Assembly (NCBI RefSeq): GCF_021155765.1 | Contig: NC_060115.1 | Location: forward strand, 4,092,001-4,156,000 | Reading direction: 5' to 3' | Length of the DNA stretch: 64,000 bases | DNA from: Diprion similis | Taxonomy: Eukaryota; Arthropoda; Insecta; Hymenoptera; Diprionidae | Shown here: positions 50,247-60,700 of the stretch, in pieces | Position numbering within the stretch: the first letter of the stretch is position 1 | Layout: each line of letters starts with the position of its first letter | Notes under the pieces: model-generated | Database searches by the model: none | Told to the model about the DNA's origin: nothing | What the model saw: only the letters and a program-made list of their open reading frames with translations | Translations under genes and position numbers: made by a program

Positions 50247-52985
50247 CTAACCAACCGCCAGCAAAGTACTGCGTCCCGATGCTTTGGAGCCTTCAGTTTT
50301 TGCTGATGTGTTCATCCAGTAGGAATAAGCGACGAAAAATATACCAAAAAGTAATGGCATCCAGGATAAAAAGACCAACAACCGGATTGTCCGATGGATC
50401 AGAATAACTGGGGCTAATATTTTGGGCCCTGGAGTTGTCCCCTGCAGCAAAACAAAGCCGAATTACGACTACTTTCGGTGGTCGGATTTCTCGCAATTCG
50501 TGACGATCTCACCTCTTCAACCCACAACAACGGAAACATTCCTTCAGTCACGTTAGCGACGACATGAACCTGTTTCAAACGTCGAAGTTTGAGATTCAGC
50601 TGCATTTTTCTGTACCCAGAAAGCGGTGCTCCGGTGAACGGCTCGACCACGACATATGTGGCGTGCTTTTCTTCGTCAGGTTGCAAGCCGTTAGTTATTG
50701 AGAATAGGCTTTCGTCACCGTGCAGAAAATGTGGTTCCGACATCATTATCGGCACTTCCTTACAAAATTTTTAACGCAAATTTCTTTGTAGTATAATCAT
50801 ATCGATGGAAGAAGTGTATAAGGATCATACCCGCTTACAGAATTTGCACGCGACTTTGAATTTTGATCATCAGCATAGCGGAATCGTGATTCAAAATCAA
50901 TCGTCTTTGAACTTTAACCGAAAATGAAACATACCTGACATTTGTTTAAGTCAAGCAGACCCTGCGTTGGACATTTTAATTTTTTCTTCTCGCGTGGACA
51001 GTAGCAGGTTGACTCTGTGTCATTCCACAAGCTCTTTGTGCTACTGTAGTAATAGCCTAGTAAACCGCTGTACACCGTATCATTTTTATAGACAGCGAAG
51101 ACCGATCTGATTCGGGAAATGATAAATTTTATCTACTTCAATTCATATTAGGTTTTACTCTGCTGTGTGTCAATTGGAATTTCCCAATGATCGCGTATAA
51201 TTAATGTCATTACCTGCACAGGTCGTTTATGAACGTAAATACTTCGGGTTGTCGCGAGCTCATCGGAGGCCAAAAAATGCTGTCGGTTCCTCGGACGATA
51301 GAGCAATTTTTTATGCTCCAAAAATCTGCGTAAGGCAAGCCTTTGAATTCCGATAAATGTCCGATAGTGTAGCGATCCTTTACTCCGCGAGATGCGGTCA
51401 TCGGTCCCTCGTAAGTCCCATTGATCTATAGAGATATGAAATTCGAATATTGTGCAAGGTGCATTCTGCTGAATGAAATTGATTCTTTCGGTGCATAATT
51501 TTATTCGTTTCATGAGTTAATTAGCCAGTAAAAACCTAGGTTTGCTATATCGTGCGAATATAAAGTTTCAATTACTTTAATGTACTTAGTTTCGTGGATA
51601 ACTCACTTTGTGGAAGAAGCTAAAGGCGTAAATTCCATCTTCGGAAGTGGTTCTAAGCGTTGGTGGACGCTGACGTTTCAGAAGACCGCAAACAACGACA
51701 AGCTCTGGGTGGGACTTGGGGTCACATACGAGCGGCAATCCATCAAACAGAATATCTCTCACTCGACCCCGCATGAATATGCTCGTCGGGTCAGAAAATA
51801 GCAGAGCCATGGCATTTCCAAATTTTGATAAAAGCGCGGGGAAACCGTCTGCTATCTACTCGACACACGACGTATCCTACATTTTTTCGCGTAGAATTTT
51901 ATGCAAAGTACGACGATGCTTGGAGGTCGCAAAGACGTCTATTGTGCACTTGTATACGTACCGTAATTAAACTTCCGACATGAGCTGCATTCAGAATCGT
52001 GACTTCGTCATTTTCCGACAAGTTACCAGATTTCGTTGCGTTGAAAACGAGCGTTCGTCTTGCCAGGTACTCAATCGTATCGGCGGCCTCGTCTGTCCCA
52101 ATGACAGTTTTTTCGAGCAATTCGCTGAGGAATATTCAAAATCGTTGTCCAGTGTGATACGAAACTTACTGATCCTAGATACTTGATCATCTGCAGTTGC
52201 GCAAGACACCTTATGGACCAATTTTACTTACATACTTACTCATAAACGTAGGGACCACGTTCAACTATATTTGCCACTTCGCCTCTTTCCTGTACGTCGA
52301 TGGGATTAGTAACGTGAAATAAGTATACTTTAAATTCCAACTTTACCGCTGCCCAGGAACTAAATCCCAGAGTTCCTTTGACCAATGCTAAGTTCTGTAA
52401 AATAAAGACGTAGAGAGACCCTGCAAGGATTGCAGCCCCACAAACACAACCGAGTAATGACAATTGCGATCATAAATTGCAAGGGATGTTTCACTGAGGC
52501 GATTTAAATGTCAATATCATTCGAAATCACTTTGTAATAGTTGAAATCACAATTAAATCAATAATATTAAAATAAAATTCTGCATTAGTAATCATGAATG
52601 TAATCATGAGAAATCGTTTAGGATTGCAGGAATCTCTTTGTAATCTGAAGAAATCAGACGAAATCTTCGAAATAACGAGAAATCGCGTATTTAATAGGTA
52701 ATCAGGGTAAAATTTATTTTTTTAGTAAGCTCTCGTAATCATTTTATAAAATGTAAGTAACGAAGTACGTAACGAAGTGCGTAATCATGCTATCAATTTT
52801 TGTTTCGGTGAAACACCCCTTGATAGAATATAAATTCGAAGGAGATAAAACGAACGAGTGCGAACCGCGTCTAATAAATTTTCCATAATAAGGCCGTGCG
52901 GTTGGATGATAACGGCTATAGTCCCAATAATAATAAGGAAGATGCCAAATCCGAGAGAAAAAGTTGGAAGATTCGATGTCCACAT
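50247..52985 (-). CDS. CD36-family scavenger receptor (SR-B/SNMP type)
   Basis: CD36-family proteins are two-pass membrane receptors with a large ectodomain that forms a hydrophobic tunnel for lipids, carotenoids or pheromones. Exons 52985-52866, 52394-52240, 52124-51962, 51855-51607, 51425-51214, 51106-50935, 50758-50513 and 50441-50247 join in phase to 503 aa. TM1 (about 8-30, FSLGFGIFLIIIGTIAVII) is near the N-terminus. The ectodomain shows VYLFHVTNP, ERGPYVYD, DEVTILN, GTDSIFWPP, the disulfide region with STCYCPREKKKLKCP and LNKCQ, and EPHFLHGD. TM2 (about 458-482) is followed by a short cytosolic tail. The exon 1 donor (GCG|GTTCGC) is weak but fits phase and alignment. Which subfamily (SNMP, croquemort-like, ninaD-like) cannot be decided from motifs alone. 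Confidence 0.89.
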
Positions 52986-54831
52986 CGTTCAATGATGATC
53001 CGCAACAAATTATAATAATGTTCCAGCGATTCTACGCATTACTTTTTACTACGACTTGCACCGATGTGCGTGGGAATTATATTGCAGTTGAAGCTTTGCA
53101 AAACTCTTCATTTTACATCAACGTTCATGAATTTTCAATCAAGGTTTCATGTATGTTAAATTGCATTATATGACTGTGCGTGCTAAATACATCACCTGGA
53201 AAAAATATTTCAAATCGATTAATAACGTAGAGCTCCACTGCCCACACGTTATGCGCAACTATAACATTGCACGCTGATTTCATTTTAATCGCATGATAAT
53301 TGTTAGATAATTGGATTGCATACAATGATAATTCAATGTTTTTCTTTTTTTTTGTGCCAGGTGGATAGAATAATCTTAAGTTTGATCATTCCTATTGACT
53401 CGTTTTTAATTTCCATATTGTACAGTGTCATTTTGTTATTATCGTGTTACGAAAATAATTGAATAGTATTAACATAGAATTTTTCTTTCATTTTTTGTTA
53501 ACGCAAACAGAATTCAACAGTCTTTTCGCTCTGCTTCGTTTCTTACTTCATTGTTTCTTTTTTCTTCCATCTTCCTCCGATATGAACTAATGCCATGGTC
53601 CGTTTTATCAATTTAAAAAAAAAACTGAGCAAGATATCATACCGCTCAATTGATGATCTTATCACGTTTATTCGTTTATCGGAGAACACGAAATTTTTGA
53701 CGGCTTGAGCAACCGCAAGTCTTTTCCACACTATTCTAAGTGTACGTTCAGGGTTTTTTTTTTTTTTTGAAATATATATACAGGGTGACCCAAGACTATG
53801 GCCCCATAGGCTACAAATGTATTCTACGTGAAAATCTGCGAGTGAAACGTTTTTCATTTCTGATATGAAAATTGTCGTTTGCGAATTACAGCCGTTTGAA
53901 ATTGGCCAAACGAGTAGCATTTGATGACTCAAAAAATAACGAAAACTGGCACCAGATACTATCGGATTGGCCACTTTCATACGGCCGTAATTCTAGAATG
54001 ATAAATTTTTTAGAAAGGTGGAAAACGTTACAATCGAAAATTTTTTTTCAGACATTAGTAGCCTATGGGACGGTAGTTCTGGGTCACCCTGTATATATGT
54101 TTTTACCGTGCGTAAATGAAACAGACCACATAATATATCGAATAAGAGATTAATTTATGATTTTATGGTAAACACTATATGACGGTCTAGGATAAATTAC
54201 ATAAATTTGGTGAGGATGGATGACAGTCGCATCCGCTGGTTAGATCAATTTCAACAGTACCTCGAAATCTATTTGAAAGTAACTATTCAAAAACATAATA
54301 AAAGTTTTCAATTATATTTATTGTGATGTTTTCTCATATGTTAAATTTTAGCAAGAGACTTGGCAGACACACATTTTTCTCGTTTATTAATTTATAGGTA
54401 CTGCATTTATGATTTCACGTCTACAATGATATTACATTCGGATGGCATATTCGGATAAGTACCATTTCATTTCTGCTTCATTCTCCTTGTCCTTATACCC
54501 TTTATTCCAATATGTATGGCAAGTCAAAATTCGTAAAATGTAAAGTTTAATAGTTGAAAATGAATTTATATTTAAATTTATACAATATAAATTTCAGTAA
54601 ACTCTGAAATAATTTGAAACATGCAACAAGGATACTTAATATCGCAGTATTTAAATGTACAAAGACTTTCGACAAATCGCTGTCTAAAGAAATAAATAAT
54701 TTTATAATTTTCAGGCTGTAAAATCAAATAATAATTAACAATAACATTACTCACTACTCGCTTATACTAATCGTAAATTTAGTATTTTTTGGTTAATCCG
54801 ATAGATATCAATTATGGGATTGCCAGACCGG
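52986..54831. other. Intergenic region between CD36-family gene and UBR gene
   Basis: Contains the promoter side of the CD36-family gene, a 311-bp inverted-repeat element (53781-54091) and the UBR 3' UTR, with TTTATT (AATAAA on the minus strand) near 54316 and 54501. A 145-codon minus-strand frame at 53543-53980 overlaps the element and is not supported as a gene. Confidence 0.5.
53781..54091. mobile_element. MITE with TA flanks and long inverted repeats
   Basis: The element begins CAGGGTGACCCA and ends with its complement TGGGTCACCCTG. The outer 33 bases pair with few mismatches and weaker complementarity continues to about 80 bases. It is bordered by TA on both sides (53779-53780 and 54092-54093), the usual Tc1/mariner-type target duplication, although both flanks are TA-rich. 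At 311 bp and without a transposase it is non-autonomous. Confidence 0.72.
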
Positions 54832-57800
54832 TTATAGATGTTGCCATTGCATAGTTATGAGGGTACTGGATGACTGGACCGCTCGGGCGATAGTTTCGTG
54901 TAGGCCATGCTCCAACCATAATCGATTTAGCTGCTTGTAACGATCTCTGCAAAGTCGGAGTGGATTACCTCTTCTTAGGCCTTGATCCGTCTCTCCATAC
55001 TCGTCCAAATAAGGTGGACAGGCAACGGCCCCCCTAGTGGGAGACCTTAAAAATAATATCTCGCATTCTCTAACTCGCAGAAATAGTCCGACTCCAGTTC
55101 CACACTTGCTAGCATGATAAATACAGGCCCCCACTGTTATCTTATTCAACTCAACTTGACAGCAGTAGCTTTGCGAACATAACATCTCGCCACAAACAAG
55201 GCACATCGTTGGATTCCTCGAGTCTTCCCTGTCACTATTCGGGCAGGTAAATAGAGAAACTGCGTTTATCAATTCGCTATAGTCTTCTGGCAAATCTACA
55301 AGTTTATTAATTATCAGTGGGTCTTTCGTCACCACAACGGTACTCGTGTCGGACAGGTATTGCTGAACCTTTGGATGGGCGACCCACAATTTTGCTATAT
55401 TTACAACAGCTTCCGAATCCAACAGTTCATCTGACGTAACAGGAAGACCCAAATATTTACACATATTTTCGTAAGTATCACCCCCTTGTTTTGTTAGTTC
55501 CACCGGTGCAGGTACGTCCGTCAAATAATGAAAGTATAGGACGCAGGCTCGAAGAAACGGTATGCACGCTGCTTGCACACGCCTCCAAAGTTCAGATGCT
55601 GTGTAACTCCCAACTTTCAGACCCAATTCTTCAGTAAATTTCAACACTGAGCGATCCTCCCAATGTTCATTGTCGATGTCCATAACTTCGTTCTCGTTGT
55701 ATTCCATGGTGACAAGAATTCTCACAATCAATGAGAGAAAAACTAACTTCAACGCATGAGATTCTTGTACACCACCAGTAACCAATCCGCAAGAAGCGTT
55801 CGCTTTTATGTTGTAGAGATTCATCAGAGAGACAGTTAGTGGAATAAAAACGCCCAAAGGATCCCAGTCCAACACACTGGGACCGTCATGTGGATTTTCC
55901 AGGAGCATGGTCAGAAAATTTAGGGCATGGTTTCCAATTACAGTGCTGTTTGGCAAGGTTGATCCAAGAGATGCGGCGATTCTAACTAATCCTTTTAGAC
56001 TGTCTCTCTGCCTCGACGTTAAAGCTCCGAGTAGCGGTTTTTCCATATCTCTCAGAATAAATTCTATCGTATGTATAGTATACACGGTCGATTTCCACGC
56101 CAACAAAGGCACACGGGGATTTCCTCCATGTGGTTCAACATCTAGCCCTTTTGTGTACGTGGCTTGAGTAAATAAATGTATCATTTCAATTAATTCCTTA
56201 GAGAGATGAGGTCCAGTTTCAGCATAAAGCGCTTCGAACGATGCTCCAACATCTCCTAACTCTCGAGATATTCGCTGAATTGGGCAGCCAAACATTTCAT
56301 GTTGTAACGATACCTCTTCGTCAAACCTCTCGACAGGATTTTGTACTGAATTTTGAACTGTACAATAGCGGCAGTACAAATCGTGACTAGTTTCTGAATA
56401 TTCAGCAATTCCGTGAGTCACTTTGACTTTACAACTCAGCGTTACTACTAAAGCTCGTAACCATATAGAGAAATCTATATTGTCTTTGTTTTGATTGGAC
56501 ATCTGCAGGCTTCCAAGAGGCGGTAAAAGTGGCAATACGGTATTACTCAAACACTCGCAAAGAGGGCAAAGGTATTCTAGTTTTTCAATATCAAAGCTCG
56601 CCGGTTGTCGAGCTCTGTAAGGCCTCCTGCTTTCTTTTGCATGTACATTTTGAAGGTATTTTTCCCAGCACAGCGCATGCATTACATGACCACAAGTACT
56701 GGTATGAGGTGCTGCGCCCAATTTATCAGAGAGAAAAAGTACATTAGGTTCATCTGTGTTTGCTCTGTTTTGGCACAGGACGGTGGATTGCTGAACAAAC
56801 GCTGCAAGTACCATTGCAGGACCGGTGGCCGTTATTGGTTGATCCTCCTGACACAGTATGCAAGTATATGTTTCTTCCTCGCATATTCTACTTGTTTGAT
56901 TGATACCTACAGCCACGGGAGCTTGCTCTGAAAATTCGCTTAGGTCCAAATTAGAACCTCGATCGTTAGTTTTGCTAGCTTCAAGGGCAGCTTCTTCAAA
57001 CAGCTTTGCGTTCTCTTTCATGAAGTTCTTTTGCATCGCAGCCATCTGAGCCATAATCCTAGCTCGTTGTTGCGCAGCCATTTGGGTTCTCCACTCTTTG
57101 TCCATTTTGTTTGCCTCTGGTTCGCTGGTTTGTTCCGTTGACGGTGCAGTAGATGGTGCATTTCTTGCTTCAGACGGTGTGTAACCCAAAAGTTCCTGAT
57201 ACTTGTCTAATGTCCATGTGACCAAATCTTTGTGAGCATCCAGCCTCGGACTGTAAGATAATTGTTCCAGTAAGTTATAAATCTTCCACTTTGTAGATCT
57301 TTCAGTGAATCGGAAAAATGCATAATAGCCTGACTCTTCCTCTTGCAAGGCGTATCCGATCAGATGGAGCAATCTCTGAACTTGAGGCTCGGAGTAGCTT
57401 CTGGCTCTTAGATTAAGCGCACGTTCTAAAACAGTCTGCATTAAATGTAACATTACATCACATTGCAGTAAATTAGCAACCAAACTATAGGTTTCCGTTA
57501 ATTTTGGCAATTTCGGTGGTGGACAACATTCCAATTCATGTGCTGCCTTTCTTCGCTTACGCTGCTCCTCTTCCGATTTGCTAAATTCTTCTCTGGTGTA
57601 GTGATAAAAAAACACATTATAATCAGCATAAAATTCTGGTTTCAGTTCATATACTCCTTTTCCGGCAGACAATGATAATGGCTTCTTAAAGTTTGCAAGG
57701 TCGTCGATTACCCTTTCCATTCCTGTTTCATGGTGTACATCATCAGGTAAAGTCTTGTTTAATTCTGAATGTGACAGGGGCTTGATGCAAAGCTGTTGTA

Positions 57801-60189
57801 TGATTTCCTTTTTTATTCTATCATCAGCATCTACGTTTCCGACTCCGGGTGTATATCTTTCTCCGATAATAGTAATGAGCAATCCTAAAAATTCTTCAAC
57901 TAAACTAATCGTTTGTCTCATGCTATCTTCCTCAGGGTTTTTCAGGGTGTTTGCTTCAAATTCTGGGTTCGCCCAGTTGAGAAGATTAAATCTATTCAAA
58001 AGATGAATAAGGAATTCGTTACTTTCAATCAGACAGGCACCGGTTTGTAGTAAGACAATGTCTCTGTCAAGCATTTCTGTTCGGCATTTAACATTGTGAT
58101 AAAAGAACAACTGGTTCATTATTGAATATCCATTCCGTCGCCACATACCGGCGTGAACTTGTGAAAACATTGCTTGCGTTCTTAAAACAGGTTCGATTAT
58201 TTGTTCCGGTGTCGGCTTAGTTGGCATCATAAATTCCGGGCTTTGAAACTCAAGATTATAACGTTCCAAGTATAAAAACAGACCTGCTAAAAATCTAGAC
58301 AATGGAAGATGAATAGATACAGGTCCTGTGGATACATCATATTGTAAACACGAGGCGCTGTGATTGGCTAGTTCCCTAACTTGTCCTGGACCAGGGTCGT
58401 TTCCTGGAAGCTCATAAAGTTTTTTCAAAACCAGCCTAAATGCTTTGATCAAAACAGTCCTGTCGGAACCACACCATTCAAGAGCAAGACTGATAACTGC
58501 TGCCAACTTGATGTGTAAATTGAAGGCCGATTCCCATTCCGGTTCAAATTCTATATGCTGTCCGACCTGCCGTGCGACCGCGTCCATTCCTTGCATACTA
58601 CACAGCAACCGTAGCAACATTGAGAGACCTTGCAGAAATCCATGCCTCAATTCATCTGTCCATGTATCTGGTTTTGCACTCAATAAATACCGCAAGTCGT
58701 ATAAAATGTATTGAGCTCTTTTAAATGTTTGGTTGGAAGAATTTCTCTCAAATTCTAGTTTTCCTTGCGCATTGCATTTTCTTGAGCTCTCCGATATAAA
58801 TGTGTTCAACAGTATAAAGAGTACATCATTATGTGCAATGAGATAATGTGTAAGTGTGGGGACGGTGAATAGTTGAACAGATAGCGCAGCAATAGAAAAG
58901 GAATGATCATGATCATCCCTAATAAAATCCTTCATGACAGTGCCGTAGTTGTACGTAAATACAGAAGCCAATGCCTTTTTACTTTCATATTCTACTAACA
59001 TTCCTGAGATGAAAAGCCTATGCCAGGCGGTTCTTGCTGCCTTCCAAAGCTGCGAATCCCTCATAAGAATTCCCTCGACAATTGATACATCGGGAAGTTT
59101 TGTATGAAGAGCGGCGTCGCTAAATGCTATTCTGAAGCCTTCCGAGTGTGCCATGAATTCCTGCAACCACGCTAGGAGTTTCATTGCAAATAACTGATGA
59201 GCAACAACGTCTGCGTGGACAACCAATACTTTGAGTGGGCGATTTCCATGTCTGGATGTGAATCTTTCGATCTCAGACTTTAATTCAGCACAATGTTCAA
59301 AAGTTGAACATTTTACTACCGCTCTCCCCTCTCTATCAATGTTCGTTACAAACTCAATTGCATCTCGATGACTACACTTTATTAATCGAGACAATGTATT
59401 GATTACTTGTTCAAATGTATGTGTTTCATCGTTGAACAAAACAGTGCAATAAGTATCACTTGGTGCCTGTAAATCTTCATCTCTACCTTTCAAACGCAAA
59501 TCCGATGGTAGTCCAGGTGCGTGTTCCAGGGACAAGAGCTCGTAAGAATACTTTAATACTGCTTCAAATGTAGCTCTTGCCCTCTCTGCTATGTCTTCAG
59601 GCAATTTATTGCGAGGTCTACTTTTGAACTGAATTCCAGCTTTGTGTATGTTGCAAGATGAATCGTTTTTCCATGCTTCAGGATCGCCACAATCGCAGCA
59701 GCCCCCGCCGCTAGATGTGCCCATTTTATACCTATGATTACGGTGCGCAGATTGCTTGAAACACACGACGCATAAAACACAAGTTGAATCCATTCCACAT
59801 TCTCTACAGCTGTAAGTAGGTTCACCCATTTTGAAAACTTTCCCGCACACGGACGGTGGATTATCTAATTGGCTGAGCTGCTGAAGTACCTCTTGTGGAT
59901 TGCCATTGCATATAAACTCTTCTAAAGTACTGTAGAGAATTTTCTGCGCCTTCACCTCATTGAAACTCCATTCCAAACAACTTCCGTTTGGTTCAGGACT
60001 ATAGATTTTCGGCACCCAAATTCTCCAGTGCTCCTTAAAGTGTGTGCAAGATAACAAGCCTTTGCTCATCTTGTCCATCCATACGTTTACACAGGGCCTC
60101 CTTGATTTTGGAAAGGTGGGAAGCATCAGCGCTAACTCGACATCCCCCGAGTGGTGATGCTGGTGATGTTGCATGTTGTCATTGCTCAT
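54832..60189 (-). CDS. Ubr1: N-recognin E3 ubiquitin ligase, UBR1/UBR2 type
   Basis: UBR1/UBR2 ligases recognise destabilising N-terminal residues and ubiquitinate their bearers (N-degron pathway). The frame encodes 1,785 aa without an intron (human UBR1/2 about 1,750). In order: the UBR-box zinc fold (about 115-185) with CRECGMDSTCVLCVVCF and GGGCCDCGDPEAWK; a ClpS-like type-2 domain (about 245-320, VLFNDETHTFEQVI); a long helical middle with a winged-helix-like segment; a charged coiled-coil-prone region (about 1,030-1,080, many QQRARIMAQMAAMQ-like residues); a RING-H2 (about 1,107-1,220, CILCQED, CGHVMHALCW, CPLCE); and the C-terminal cap domain with repeated cysteines (CLVCGEML, YHASKCGTG). 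The first ATG after a strong 3' splice site is at 60189; the open frame extends eight codons further upstream without an ATG. UBR1 and UBR2 cannot be separated by eye. Confidence 0.94.
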   Translation of the reverse strand: MSNDNMQHHQHHHSGDVELALMLPTFPKSRRPCVNVWMDKMSKGLLSCTHFKEHWRIWVPKIYSPEPNGSCLEWSFNEVKAQKILYSTLEEFICNGNPQEVLQQLSQLDNPPSVCGKVFKMGEPTYSCRECGMDSTCVLCVVCFKQSAHRNHRYKMGTSSGGGCCDCGDPEAWKNDSSCNIHKAGIQFKSRPRNKLPEDIAERARATFEAVLKYSYELLSLEHAPGLPSDLRLKGRDEDLQAPSDTYCTVLFNDETHTFEQVINTLSRLIKCSHRDAIEFVTNIDREGRAVVKCSTFEHCAELKSEIERFTSRHGNRPLKVLVVHADVVAHQLFAMKLLAWLQEFMAHSEGFRIAFSDAALHTKLPDVSIVEGILMRDSQLWKAARTAWHRLFISGMLVEYESKKALASVFTYNYGTVMKDFIRDDHDHSFSIAALSVQLFTVPTLTHYLIAHNDVLFILLNTFISESSRKCNAQGKLEFERNSSNQTFKRAQYILYDLRYLLSAKPDTWTDELRHGFLQGLSMLLRLLCSMQGMDAVARQVGQHIEFEPEWESAFNLHIKLAAVISLALEWCGSDRTVLIKAFRLVLKKLYELPGNDPGPGQVRELANHSASCLQYDVSTGPVSIHLPLSRFLAGLFLYLERYNLEFQSPEFMMPTKPTPEQIIEPVLRTQAMFSQVHAGMWRRNGYSIMNQLFFYHNVKCRTEMLDRDIVLLQTGACLIESNEFLIHLLNRFNLLNWANPEFEANTLKNPEEDSMRQTISLVEEFLGLLITIIGERYTPGVGNVDADDRIKKEIIQQLCIKPLSHSELNKTLPDDVHHETGMERVIDDLANFKKPLSLSAGKGVYELKPEFYADYNVFFYHYTREEFSKSEEEQRKRRKAAHELECCPPPKLPKLTETYSLVANLLQCDVMLHLMQTVLERALNLRARSYSEPQVQRLLHLIGYALQEEESGYYAFFRFTERSTKWKIYNLLEQLSYSPRLDAHKDLVTWTLDKYQELLGYTPSEARNAPSTAPSTEQTSEPEANKMDKEWRTQMAAQQRARIMAQMAAMQKNFMKENAKLFEEAALEASKTNDRGSNLDLSEFSEQAPVAVGINQTSRICEEETYTCILCQEDQPITATGPAMVLAAFVQQSTVLCQNRANTDEPNVLFLSDKLGAAPHTSTCGHVMHALCWEKYLQNVHAKESRRPYRARQPASFDIEKLEYLCPLCECLSNTVLPLLPPLGSLQMSNQNKDNIDFSIWLRALVVTLSCKVKVTHGIAEYSETSHDLYCRYCTVQNSVQNPVERFDEEVSLQHEMFGCPIQRISRELGDVGASFEALYAETGPHLSKELIEMIHLFTQATYTKGLDVEPHGGNPRVPLLAWKSTVYTIHTIEFILRDMEKPLLGALTSRQRDSLKGLVRIAASLGSTLPNSTVIGNHALNFLTMLLENPHDGPSVLDWDPLGVFIPLTVSLMNLYNIKANASCGLVTGGVQESHALKLVFLSLIVRILVTMEYNENEVMDIDNEHWEDRSVLKFTEELGLKVGSYTASELWRRVQAACIPFLRACVLYFHYLTDVPAPVELTKQGGDTYENMCKYLGLPVTSDELLDSEAVVNIAKLWVAHPKVQQYLSDTSTVVVTKDPLIINKLVDLPEDYSELINAVSLFTCPNSDREDSRNPTMCLVCGEMLCSQSYCCQVELNKITVGACIYHASKCGTGVGLFLRVRECEILFLRSPTRGAVACPPYLDEYGETDQGLRRGNPLRLCRDRYKQLNRLWLEHGLHETIARAVQSSSTLITMQWQHL

Positions 60190-60700
60190 TCTGCAATCGT
60201 GGATGCTTTGCACCTATCGTGATATAGTGGGACTGAAACAGAGAAAACGCTAAATCATTCAATTGAAACTTTTAGTCTCTTGTGTACAAACACTAGACAA
60301 ACTTTGCATAGTTGCACTAAAATAATTAAGTTCATTTTTGTATGCTTAGCAAATGGCATTAACTTATTATCAGATGTTATCGTATTTTTCATTTAGTATC
60401 ATAAGCTATCAGGTATTATCTTTCAGTAATTGCAGATGCAAGATTTAAGCTTGATAAAACAAACAAGAAGTTAAGTAAACAAAGCGTCATGTGAAGGCAA
60501 CTAAATTTTACCAATAGATTTAAGTGAACAGATTGATGAAAATAGTTGCTATCCGTACTAAAAATTAAAAAACTAATTTGAATGCACCAACTGTATACTT
60601 CTCAGATTAAAGATCGTATCGAATAAGTAAAACTGACCTTAAATTATATCCTAGTTACGATGTTAGTTGTTTAGAAAGTTGCATACTCATGGCACGCAGG
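60190..60700 (-). promoter_or_regulatory. 5' UTR of the UBR gene with a probable intron
   Basis: On the minus strand a strong acceptor (TTTCTCTGTTTCAG) ends at 60233, 44 bases before the ATG. A matching donor (AAG|GTCAGT) lies at 60637. This suggests one intron of about 405 bases in the leader, even though the coding sequence is uninterrupted. Confidence 0.45.

Noticed and set aside
52236-52463. Hydrophobic N-terminus read in frame upstream of the second CD36-family exon (LLGCVCGAAILAGSLYVFIL)
   Set aside because: It has no ATG, an in-frame stop lies immediately upstream, and it sits before a good acceptor (TTTTACAG). The true first exon with TM1 is at 52866-52985.
53543-53980. 145-codon minus-strand frame considered as a transposase remnant in the MITE
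   Set aside because: No DDE-type motif or helix-turn-helix, and it extends beyond the element's border.
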